The notes under the pieces were generated by a model, which saw only the letters and a list, made by a program, of their open reading frames with translations, did no database searches and was not told where the DNA came from. Below are positions 24,076 to 35,121 of a stretch of DNA of 64,000 bases, piece after piece; the first letter of the stretch is position 1, and every line of letters begins with the position of its first letter. The translations under genes were made by a program, and so were the position numbers. This DNA comes from Saururus chinensis (lineage: Eukaryota; Streptophyta; Magnoliopsida; Piperales; Saururaceae): NCBI GenBank assembly GCA_035235625.1, contig CP141148.1:32055057-32119056 (forward strand), given 5' to 3'.

Positions 24076-24082
24076 TATATAG
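24076..24082 (+). promoter_or_regulatory. TATA box of the GDSL gene
   Basis: TATATAG lies 56 bases before the ATG at 24138, after a CT-rich stretch. It supports the chosen start. Confidence 0.55.
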
Positions 24083-24137
24083 CACACAACCTCTCTCACA
24101 GTGCCACCACTCAGACCAGAGAGATCAGAGAGGAGAC

Positions 24138-26836
24138 ATGGCTGTAAGCTTTTGTATTCACTTCTTCTTCATCTTCTATGTGGCCCAAATCTTGTATACA
24201 TGTAAAGCACAGATGGTTCCGGCCACCTATGTGTTTGGAGACTCGTTGGTGGACGTGGGCAACAACAACTATCTCAAGCTTTCCACACTCAAAGCCAACT
24301 ATCCTCACAATGGAATCGACTACCCTGGAAGGAAATCCACCGGAAGATTCAGTAATGGCAAAAATGCAGCTGATTTTCTTGGTAACACTTCGACGACACA
24401 TCCCACACTTGTCTTTCATCTCTCAAATTTTCATCTGTTTACTCTTTTATTTTAGTCCATTAGGGACCACGCAAACTAACTCAAGTGAAAATTTAGTGAT
24501 GAATTTGTGCTTGGATGAGTAGTCCGTTCTCCTCTGTTTTAGCCAGCCTACCTCACCTTTCAAAGAAAGAGAAAAGTTGAGTTTAGATCGATAATATAAT
24601 GAACTGAGACTCTTAACACTATTTCATATAATGAACGGATAGGAAGAAACCCGTCCTAAAAAGAAAAATTCATGCTGGACATGTACACTAATTTGTGGGC
24701 CCATATAAAAACGACTCATGGGTGTTGAGTTTTGTACCTAATAATTTATAGTCAAAGAATGGTTGACCATTATTATAAGTAAACTATTAAAAGAGCAGAC
24801 TAAATAGACTTGGCTTGACCAGGTCAAGTTCTTCTTTAACTCAACTTGATCAGGACGAGTCCATGGTTGAACACCGAGTTGAAGAATAAGTCGTTCAGAA
24901 CACGGCATTGGCCTGGAACGTTTTTTTATGACCAGGAAGGGCTTGGTCGAGTCAACTAGGCCGAGTTCTTAGGGGGCTAGGCAAATTAGCTATCCTCCAT
25001 TTGATTAACATAAGAAAATTAACATAATCATAATTAAGTAGCTCTTTTTTTTTATCAATTTGGGGTCAGCGAACATAATAGAATTTACATATTTTGACTT
25101 ATTTTAAGATGTTCATTGATGCATTTGCTGAGTGATATTACACAATTGTTTTTTTATTGAGCAGCGGAGAAACTAGGTCTGCAAAGTTCACCAGCTTATC
25201 TTTCTCTCACCTCTGCCCCCAACAAGACTAATTCTTTCCTAACGGGTGTCAGCTTTGCATCCGGAGGTGCAGGAATAGTAGATGGCACTGCCAAGATCTT
25301 TGTAAGCTAATTTTCCATCCTATTTTTTTAAATATATTATTCCCTCTGTCCGGTAATAAGTATCTGGATTATAAAACCAAAATGAACTTATCGATCTAAA
25401 ACGGAGGAAGCATTAAAGCCCGAAAAGTGGATCCTCATAACATGACACACTGATAAATATAAATTTTTTTTATCAGCTGCTTTTCTGCATTATATTCCTC
25501 CAGTAGGAAGGGAACGCGTTGGAACCAACCTGGTTCTTTTTCATTCATAAGTTAGATTCGTTTCATGTTACCAAAAAATGTTCCATTCTAAAGTAGTTCT
25601 ATATTAACACTTTGGATCCAAGTTGGGAATCCAAAAGAGCTAAGTTTCGCATATTTGTTTCCAATTGGTAGTGTATATTGGTAAGAGGATCAAAAGTTTT
25701 CCCAATTTATAAATGGTGGAGGTCATTTAAATGAACTAGTTGCTGTAATCCAACCAACTGGACTCTTCTAATTAGTACTGTTTTTCATTAATACATAGTG
25801 ATATTCATCTGAATCAACTCTTAATTTTATATATAAAATGTTGATTTCCAGGGAGTATCTATCTCGCTAAACAAACAGATAGAGTACTTTTCAGCCGTGT
25901 ATGCAGAACTAGTTCAACATTTAGGAAACGATCAAGCACATAAACATCTATCAAAATCGCTTTTTGGGATTGTTATTGGAAGCAATGACTTGCTTGGATA
26001 CTTCAAGCCTGATTCTTCTCTTCGATCAGATTACACGCCTCAGCAGTTTGTCGATTCTTTATTAACCATGCTAAAGGATCAAATGAGGGTAAAGTATATT
26101 GATTAAATTACTAATCAAATGACTGTATAACATTGAATTAGCCTTTCATGTTTTCACAATCTCCACTCTTGTGTACAGAGAATTTACAATCTGGGGGCAA
26201 GGAAGATGGTCTTTGTGGGGGCTGGAGCCATTGGCTGCTGCCCTTCCCAAAGGCTCCAGAGCAAAACCCAGGATTGTATTGAAGAGACCAACTATTGGTC
26301 TGTCAAGTACAATGATGGAGTTAAGCTACTATTAGAGGAAATGAAATCAGAGTTTAATGACATGAGTTATTCCTTCTTCAACACTTACAAGGTGCTTATG
26401 GACTTCATCCAAAATCCAGAAACCTATGGTATGAATTACCCACAAATTATTGTGTTAAAAGGTTTTAATCATTATTTGAGTGAAAATGCTCGCATTTAAG
26501 CATGGCCTGCGTATGGGACCGCTCATCATGGTGCACATCGGCTTGGACACGAACAATCGTCACATAACTTTTATTTATAAAATTCGTTTTTAACATGTTG
26601 ATTGTGCAATTACAGGGTTTAATGAGGTGAAGGCGGCTTGTTGTGGTTTGGGGGATTTGAGGGCAAAGATCCCCTGCCTGCCAATTTCAAAAGTTTGCTC
26701 CAACAGGAGGGATCATGTCTTTTGGGATCTCTACCATCCAACAGAGATAGCTGATGAGATCTTTGCAAATATAATCTTGGATGGGTCCCGGCAGTATGTG
26801 GACCCAATCAACGTGAGGCAGCTAGTGTCCACTTAG
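24138..26836 (+). CDS. GDSL esterase/lipase (5 exons)
   Basis: Exons 24138-24381, 25165-25301, 25852-26088, 26179-26428 and 26616-26836 join in frame to a 362-residue protein, the usual size and five-exon layout of plant GDSL lipases. The N-terminus is a hydrophobic signal peptide (about residues 1-24), so secretion is expected. Block I is [14 protein letters not shown] with the nucleophile Ser36. Block II is [10 protein letters not shown]. Block III is GSNDLL with the oxyanion Asn172. Block V is DLYH, with Asp327 and His330 completing the catalytic set. The family hydrolyses esters of lipids or cell-wall and cuticle polymers; the substrate cannot be told from sequence. Intron 2 carries a short Stowaway-like insertion. 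All splice sites are GT-AG and no defect is seen. Confidence 0.93.
25338..25411. mobile_element. Short Stowaway-like fragment in GDSL intron 2
   Basis: TATTCCCTCTGTCCGGTAATAAG at the left and AAAACGGAGGAAG at the right form imperfect inverted ends only about 75 bases apart, suggesting an internally deleted MITE. It lies between exons 2 and 3 and does not touch the splice sites. Confidence 0.5.
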
Positions 26837-29266
26837 ATTAAGATCAGTATCATGTGCCCTTCTGTTGATGGGCTGTGGCCCTCTGACCATGAGAAACAAG
26901 GCCCATGATTACTAAATACGTGCAAACCAATTTTAACAGAGAGTTTTGTCTTGTCTTTCTGCAAGATTAATGTCACACTTGTTGTCCTTTCTTTCTTTCT
27001 TTCTTTGTATTAGATGTGTTATGCCACATTGACGGAGCTTATGCATATGTGAGGGCTTATATTTCCAAAACAAGATTACGATCATTTCGATGCACCGCCT
27101 GAGGGATTAACGAAGATAACATCCCTTAGCATTTTCTATTTGGAATTTAAGTGCTAAGGTGCTTGAGAAATTGATTTTAATAGTACACTTTATTTCCTGA
27201 ATGATCTGCACTAAATGGAAACGGTTGTCTCATCTAATTATTAATCATATCAAAAACAGCAAAGAGTGGCAATAGTATTTTGTCAAAATTTTAATATTAC
27301 CCTCTTATGTTTTATAAGTCCCTTGATGTAAATCTCAATCCTTATGCAATTTAGTGTATCTTAGTAAAATCCTTGCCTACACTTCAACGTAGGATAATTA
27401 TACTTCAATGAAATTCTTTTAGCTGGTTGCTACGTGTCAACTTAATGTTGGCTACTTACTAATAAGCACTAATTTTTCATTGCATTATTTCTAACGTCGT
27501 AAGGTTATATATTGCACTCTTAAAAATTAGATTTACATGTTCTTAATATAATTAGTCTTGAATATGAAAAGTGTTTCACAATGGAAAGTCCTTCAATACT
27601 ATTGTCTTCTCTAGTACATGGCTTAATATTAAACTTATGAGATTTGGACCTACTATTGCATACTACGAGTCTATTAGATTTGTATACTTATAATTATATG
27701 TGCATGTACTTTAATCATTATGATCCTCAAAGCATGGGTTAATAATTATACCTTATGCAAGTAAGGCATTTCTTATATACATATTTTATTTTTTCTTACG
27801 TATTTGCTACTTGTGACTAAATGGCTCTTTGGGTGTTGGATATTTTAAAAATTAATTCTAAAAATTCACCACTAAATGCTAATTACAGTTGGTAATGAAA
27901 TTTTTTAGAATAAATTTGAATATAGCGTCAAACCCAATTTTAAAATTTTAAATTAATATAACTCTCTTTCGAACTCGGATATGTACATTTTTGGTACTAT
28001 TACGCTCCTAAATTTGAGCTCTATCAAACAAAACCCCACAATAGTAAATAATTTTAAACTTTTAAAATAGGCCTTACCTATATGATACATTTCTCGATGC
28101 TCAAATCGATATGAGAAGTAATCATTAATAATAGAATTTGTAATTGTCAAAACGGTGGCTGGGAGCCAAAATTGACAAAGTCACCTAAATTTTGCCCACT
28201 TTATATGCATAAATATGATTCTAATAATTCAAGCCGAAATTGGGGCAAAATTAACAAAATCTTTAAAAAAAATCACTACACAAATAGCCCCTAAACAAGG
28301 ATGATGAAGTAAGATTGAAAGACCAAAAAACACATTAGTCACCCCCCCTCCCTTTTTGCTAATTTTTTTGTCTATTATATATGAGACCCATTAATATGAG
28401 CTTAAGTACATCTTAGGCATTTGGATTTTGATTGAATAGCACATGTTACTAAAAGGGTAGGCTAATTTGAGTTACCTGTTAGGCCCCTCTAATTATTATA
28501 TCTCAATCCGGCTCACGATGCCCAAACTCACGCTGACATATGTGAGCTATGCTTATGTTAACTTTTTTAAGGGCTCTTCCAAATAAGCACGAATAACTCA
28601 AATAATTTACTAATAGGTCCATAATAAAATTATATTGTGTATAATAATATAATTTTATTATTATTCGCTTGTGATGAATTCCCTTGTAGAGCCAATTATG
28701 ACTAGTAAGTTAGCCCAAGGACTTTCAAAAACCCCAAACTAATCATAAAGTAATTCCTTTCTTTAAAAATATAGGAAAAAAATTTATACACTAATATTCA
28801 CTATAAAAGTCCTATACTATAACAAATGAGAAGTTATACAACTAAGTCTCTCGCTAAGACCCATTAGTTATTTATATTTTATTATTATCATAAGGGGATA
28901 ATAGTAAAATTATATTTATTATATATAATATAATTTTGTTATAAACCTATTGATGAATATAGATAGATGAGGAATTATCCCCTTTATTTTTTTGTTCAAT
29001 TATATATGCCCCGTAGAAATATTAAGCTTTTGGCTCTTTAAGACACATATAAGTCTTTGCATGTCAGTCTCTCTTTGCATGTCAGCCAGAGACTGGAATA
29101 TGCCGACACTATCAAGAAAGAGTTTCATACCATTTTTAACAGAAGGGACAAAGGGAAGCCATTGGTAGCAGGAATTTCCGAACCTTGAACTCTTCATAGA
29201 AAGTGACGATCACCGAAAAATAAAAGAAATGGTGAGCTCCTTCAATTGATCCTATCCCACCTTCAC
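26837..29266. other. Intergenic region, GDSL to rhamnogalacturonan lyase
   Basis: No gene is recognisable. It contains the GDSL 3' flank, a short TTTC microsatellite near 26990-27007, AT-rich DNA, and two related palindromes at about 28621-28661 and 28905-28940. A TATATAT sequence near 29001 is about 265 bases before the next start codon, so an unseen upstream exon or a long leader for that gene is possible. Confidence 0.5.
28621..28661. repeat. Perfect 16-bp-arm palindrome
   Basis: ATAATAAAATTATATT is followed nine bases later by its exact reverse complement. A similar hairpin (AAAATTATATT/AATATAATTTT) recurs near 28907-28940, so this may be a duplicated MITE core. Confidence 0.65.
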
Positions 29267-32200
29267 ATGGCAACGAAGAAAGTAGCTCTGACAATCCAAA
29301 ACTCTAATGTAAGTCTCTTCTCAAGCCTGCCTTTGCCAGTTACACTCTACGAAGGAGGCATCTGTTCAGTTCATCTATTCTTCCCAATCTTAATTGATTA
29401 CCAAGATAACACCATGATCGACCTCCTGGAAATTACTTTGATGTGTCTCAATCAGTGTCACCACTATTCAATCTTACTGTAGAAAATAAAATGTCAAAAA
29501 CATAGTTCAACTTGTTTGTTTCATCATCATCTACATATTATCCCAGCTACCTTGACATCGATGACATGGATTCTATGTCACTTTTGACTTTTGTTATAAT
29601 CAATACGATGATAACTGAATCCACGCGAGAACGTAGTGGCAAGATTCAACTTGTTTGTTAATATTGGAGAAAAGTGTATTTTTCTTAGAAGTTTTGGTTT
29701 CACACTCTTGGACTAGATTACTTTGAGCAACGGCATTGTGAAGCTCACAATATCGAAACCGGATGGGGCATTAACAGCTGTGCAATATGGAGGCTTTGAC
29801 AATATATTGGATACTAACCTCACTCAATCTCAAAGAGGGCAAGTAGATGAACAAACCCTTTTTAAGGATTGTTAAATTGATTTCTTGTGTTCTACTTTTT
29901 ATAAATCCTTACATAATATTCTCTAATGTGCAGCTATTGGGACATCAATTGGAGCTTACCAGGAGGTCAAGACAGATACCAATTGTATGCAAACATCTGC
30001 TAGCATTTTTCTTTAATCATTTATGTTGCATCCCATAAACGCAGCATTAGCAGATAAGAAAGCTTAAAGTGGAATCTCTTCTTGTAAAAAGGATACATGC
30101 AGTCATACTGAATCAAAACATGGAGGCTTGCTTAGGCCACCAAGGAACATATAATTTCATTGTAATTATCCACATTTACAACAGATGAATCGCGGCAGAT
30201 ATATTGAAATAAGAACACCATTTATGATACTCCTCTAAATAGTTGTGAAACTGTTCATCACACACGTCATCAGTTTTTGGTTCATAAGACGCCATTGCCT
30301 TTCTTAACAGGTTAGAAGGAACGGAATTTAGTGTAGTCATTGCAAATGATGATATTGTCGAGGTATCCTTTCGAAGTGATTGGTATTCATCTATTAGAGG
30401 AAGAACAACCCTACCACTGAATGTAGATAAAAGGTCTTCTGGTTAACTAACTTGAGCTTGAAGTTATTATTTACAAGTTACAACAAATGGAAAATGAAGG
30501 ATTCTAAATGGCATATATGGCTTTTGATTGCAGGTTCATCTTAAGGAGAGGTGTTTCAGGGTTTTACTGTTATGCCATATATGAGAAATCTGCTGGCTGG
30601 CCTGCATTTGATCTTTCACAAACAAGGATGGTGTTTATGCTCAGAAGAGAAAAGTATAGTCCTACTTTCCTAGTAATTTCCAAGTTCCTTCAGAATACCC
30701 AAGAAATATTTTGTTATGCGCTTCTGATCCATGATCTAGGATGAGTTAGTTTACTTGCTCTAATTAGATATGTTTGGCTGGTGGTAACTGTGAATAGATT
30801 TCATTATATGGCCATTTCGGATGAGAAGCAGAAGATCATGCCAATCCCCCAAGATCTGAAGCCACCAAGGGGCGAAGTGCTGGCCCTGCCAGAATCAGTT
30901 CTGCTCCTAGACCCCACCAACCCAGCTCTTAAAGATCAGGTAATCTCATCTACCTAGGCTTTTAGATCATTGAAATTACTGTCACAAGGAGTAGTAAAGA
31001 GCTTTTGACCTAGAAGAATTGCAACCAACATGGAGACTCGACAGATATAAGTTTGTAGAATTGATTTTGACAGGTTGATGACAAGTACCAGTATGCCGTG
31101 GACAACAAGGATGGAGGCCTCCATGGCTGGATCAGCTCTGGACCTTATGTTGGCTTCTGGGTGATCTTCCCCAGCAATGAATACCGGAATGGAGGTCCCA
31201 CCAAGCAAAATCTCACTGTCCACACTGGACCAGCCGCACTGGCAGTAGTACCTTAACACTTGACAACGTCTCTTGAAACCAGAGGAGATAAATAAAGAAA
31301 TAATGTTTGTTGTTCATATGATGCAGATGTTTCATGGCACTCACTATATTGGGGAGGATATAGTGGGTAGTTTTAGTGAGGAAGAAGCATGGAGAAAAGT
31401 ATTAGGGCCTGTCTTCATATATCTTAATTCAACTTCAAATCTGTCTAATGCTCATAACTTGTGGATAGATGCAAAGAAGCAGGTACACTTCCCAGTAAAA
31501 TTTCCCTTCTGATTGACTGGTGAATTATCTCCAGTTTTTTAATGAAAATTAACAATAAATCTTCTCCTGATGTGTCTTATTTGACATTGCCACTCGTTCA
31601 AGAGGCTTTCTGAAGTGACAAACTGGCCTTATGACTTTGTTTCTTCTCCCTACTTTCTAACTGCAAAAGAGCGTGGCTCTGCTTCTGGAAGATTATATGT
31701 TCAAGATAGGTAAATACCTATTTCGAATGTAAAACTTTTTCTATTGTTAATTAGATTCACCTTGTTTTGCTTCGGTGAATTAGCTCTATTAATTAGTAGC
31801 TGATTACTGGTTGCATTTACAAACATTGATCTTCAGATATGTCTCCCAAAGTCTTATCCTTGCTAAGTATGCGTATGTTGGCCTTGCAGCTACAACAACT
31901 AAAGGATCCTGGCAAATAGAAAGCAAGGTAAGAACAATACTGCAATACTGTGATTTGGAATTGGATTCACAAATGTTGTCTTAACATAATCTTGGTTACC
32001 AGTTAGTTTCCACCAGCAAAATTTTGTGTTGGGAACCAGTAACTTCAATAAAGATGAATGCTCGTTGTAGTAGCAAGGTTAAACATTAGTTATTTAGTTA
32101 AGAGTGTTTCCTGTGAAGGGTTACCAATTTTGGGTACAAGCAGATTCAGAAGGAGCATTCACCATAAAGAATGTAGTCCCAGGAGTTTATGCTGTTCATG

Positions 32201-34559
32201 GCTGGGTTCCAGGTTTTGTGGGAGACTATCTTCATAAAGCACTGATTACTATCTCTGCAGGTAATTAAAACCTAATAAGTTTTACATATCACGCGATGTA
32301 TGACCTTCCAATACGAATTAAGCAAAAAGCATAAGGTGAATTAAAGAAGTACTCCTGCCCTGAGCTCTAAAACTTGACTATGCCAGAATATGTTTTTTTT
32401 TCAATAAGCTTAAATAAAAAGGAGAATACCGTAACAATTCAATGCTATATAAACAAAATGTATGATTTTCAAAGTAAATTGATTGGATGTACAAAGAAGA
32501 GATTCAACTTTTCTAAGAAAGATATAGATCCTTTCTTATATACTAAACAACATAAGCTCTTTTACCTCCACTAATTATTTGGGTGTTTTAGGATCAGAAA
32601 CAGAAGTTGGCAACTTGATCTACAATCCGCCAAGAGAAGGTCCAACTATGTGGGAGATTGGATATCCAGATCGTACAGCAAATGACTTCTACATTCCAGA
32701 TCCCTATCCACTATATATCAACAAGTTATTTATTAACAGCCCAGAAAAGTGAGTAGCATATTTTCTGAACATAAAATCATGCTGCTAATGTAAAATCATC
32801 TAAATTGCGTGTGCAATGTACCAGCTATAAAGTGCCTTTGATAAATTCAGTCGTAAATAAAGCATATAATTGTTTGAACAAATCATTAAAATTCTTCTAC
32901 AGGCAATATGATCCATTCTCATTTTATTATGTCTTAATTATAGTGATTGTCTTAGCTCAGCAATTTTAGTAAAAAATGAGAAAAACAGAATCAGAGAGAA
33001 TCGGTTCTAACTCCTAAATAAAAAAAGATACATCTAGATAAAATATAGGGATTAAATCATTATCATATAGGTCTGGCTACATCATAAATAACTGGGATAA
33101 AATAACAGTGAAGAATTATGAGGATATTCGAATGTCTTCACGTCAGAAAACAATTAGAGAACATCCATAAGAAGATTTTGTATTATATACAAAATAGATC
33201 CTCTCTTAGAGCGAAGTTATAATCAGCAAGTAGTTTGAAGAAACAATCAGGCATATGAGACAAGACCTGTAATACTGATTTAAGAGTGTATTGCCAGTAT
33301 TCTAAGATAGCTGACAGTTTTTGCCATCAAGAAGTACTAAAAAATATTGCAAATGGTTATTGAAACTCATTATATTCCTTGTGTGTTTGGATAAAATATT
33401 TTGTTTTCTTCGAACGACTCAAAATTCTTATTATTTCTTCCATTACAGAATCTCTGATTATTGCATATAAATGTATAATACCCGATCTTTTCTTTTCATG
33501 TCATGAGCTATGTTATGAAAGTGACACTTGATCTATACTCAACAATAAAAATTTCGGAAGCTACCTAAAATAAACACTTAGGCAAGCGTCAATATACTGC
33601 AAAAGTGCATTGACCTATGGTGTTTTACATTAAACTATGGCGTTCTTTTATCTTGTAAAACACAGGCAGTCGCCACACATGTCCTCAGGCATTGGGATAA
33701 GTGTTAGCTTACCTTCCAGATTGCCCTAAAAATCATTAACTATCACTACATTCCTCTCTGAAGAAACTAAGCTATGATTGCAGGTACAGGCAATATGGAC
33801 TCTGGGATAGGTACACAGATATACATCCAGAATCCGACCAAGTTTTCATGGTTGGGGTCAATGATCCAAAAAGGGATTGGTTTTTTGCACATGTGACCCG
33901 GTAAACAGCATTTCCTTCTGGTTGTGCTGCATGAATTGGACCGGAACTGTCAAAATCTGGTTTACTTTCACCCTTTCCTTGTTAGATATTAATTGACTAT
34001 GTGTTAAATGGTGCTAACAAAAATTTAGTTTACTTCTAAAAAACATTAACAAACATTCAAACATATTATAGAACACTAAAATTTTCACTAAAGCCGTGAA
34101 CATATGACACAGGAAAATCGGACCAAAGAAATATTCTCCCACAACATGGAGCATCAAGTTTAACCTAGATGAAGTTACTAGTGGTCTTTACACGCTGAGG
34201 TTGGCCATAGCAGCATCCAATCATTCATGGCTTCAGGTAAAACAGAGAGTAATTTTAAAACATATTGCCTATCTTTTCAAGAATTTCAGTCTCTTAACAA
34301 TCATGCTTTAAATCAGGTCAGAGTCAACAATCCAACTGGAGATACGCTATTTGAATTTTTTGATATGGGCTCTGACAACACAATTGGACGCCACGGAATT
34401 CATGGCCTTTACAGACTCCTCAGTATCGGAATCAAATCATCTCTATTAATGAAAGGAGATAACACAATCTTTCTCGCACAGGCAAGGGGAGGAAATGAAC
34501 TCCTGGGTTTGTTCTATGATTACATCAGGCTTGAAAGTCCAGGAAAGTCTCATCTGTGA
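29267..34559 (+). CDS. Rhamnogalacturonan (rhamnogalacturonate) lyase, PL4 family (15 exons)
   Basis: Exons 29267-29308, 29717-29838, 29934-29984, 30311-30433, 30534-30653, 30798-30939, 31074-31244, 31327-31482, 31603-31709, 31837-31927, 32119-32260, 32592-32748, 33784-33900, 34113-34236 and 34317-34559 join in frame to 635 residues. The N-terminal catalytic part reads GYWDINWSLPG, FILRRGVSGFYCYAIYEK and DKYQYAVDNKDGGLHGWIS. A fibronectin-like middle follows (VVPGVYAVHGWVPGFVGDY), then a carbohydrate-binding-like end (QYGLWDRYTDIHPESDQVF, NTIGRHGIHGLYRLL, LLGLFYDYIRLE). The family cleaves the rhamnose-galacturonate backbone of pectin RG-I by beta-elimination. No signal peptide is visible in this model, so the true N-terminus may lie in an upstream exon; the exon 1-2 junction is the least certain. 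Intron 2 uses a GC donor (29839-29840); using the nearby GT would break the frame. Confidence 0.92.
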
Positions 34560-35121
34560 GACAAAAATGTAGAGAATTCATTTAAACGTCTCTGATTCTT
34601 GTTCAAAGTAGTCATATTCTTCACGTCATCCTCTATATCCAAAAGTTGAGAGGTAATGTCAATTTGTTGTTGCCATTTGCCAAGCAAAACAAGAGCACTT
34701 GGTAGCATTTAACACTTAAACTGTTCCCCTGAACACATGCTATTATAGAGGATGATACGCAAACCACTCCCTCTTAAAACAATTTGCAAGAGCATTCACC
34801 GAGGTAAATCGAATTTTAACAGCATCACTTCGCATAATCTTATGTATGCTAAGGAGTGTGAGACAAAAACTGAACATAGAAGTTTGGTGCGCAAAGCAAG
34901 AACTGCTTGGTTTTCCAGTAAACAAAATTTTTCATAAACGAAGGCAACATTGAAGGCAGCCGTACAATGAGTTGTTACACACCAAAATTAAGGAAGAAAA
35001 ATGTCTTTAGAACGTATGCAATAATATACAATAACACCCACCTTGGCATGCCCAAGAAGCCAACGGAATTGCTCCTCACCAATGATGTCTTCTAACTTAC
35101 GAACTATATGATACAATCATA
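34560..35121. other. Convergent 3' intergenic region
   Basis: 562 bases separate the stop codons of the lyase (+) and the TDP2 homologue (-). Both 3' UTRs must fit here. No further gene or repeat is evident. Confidence 0.6.
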
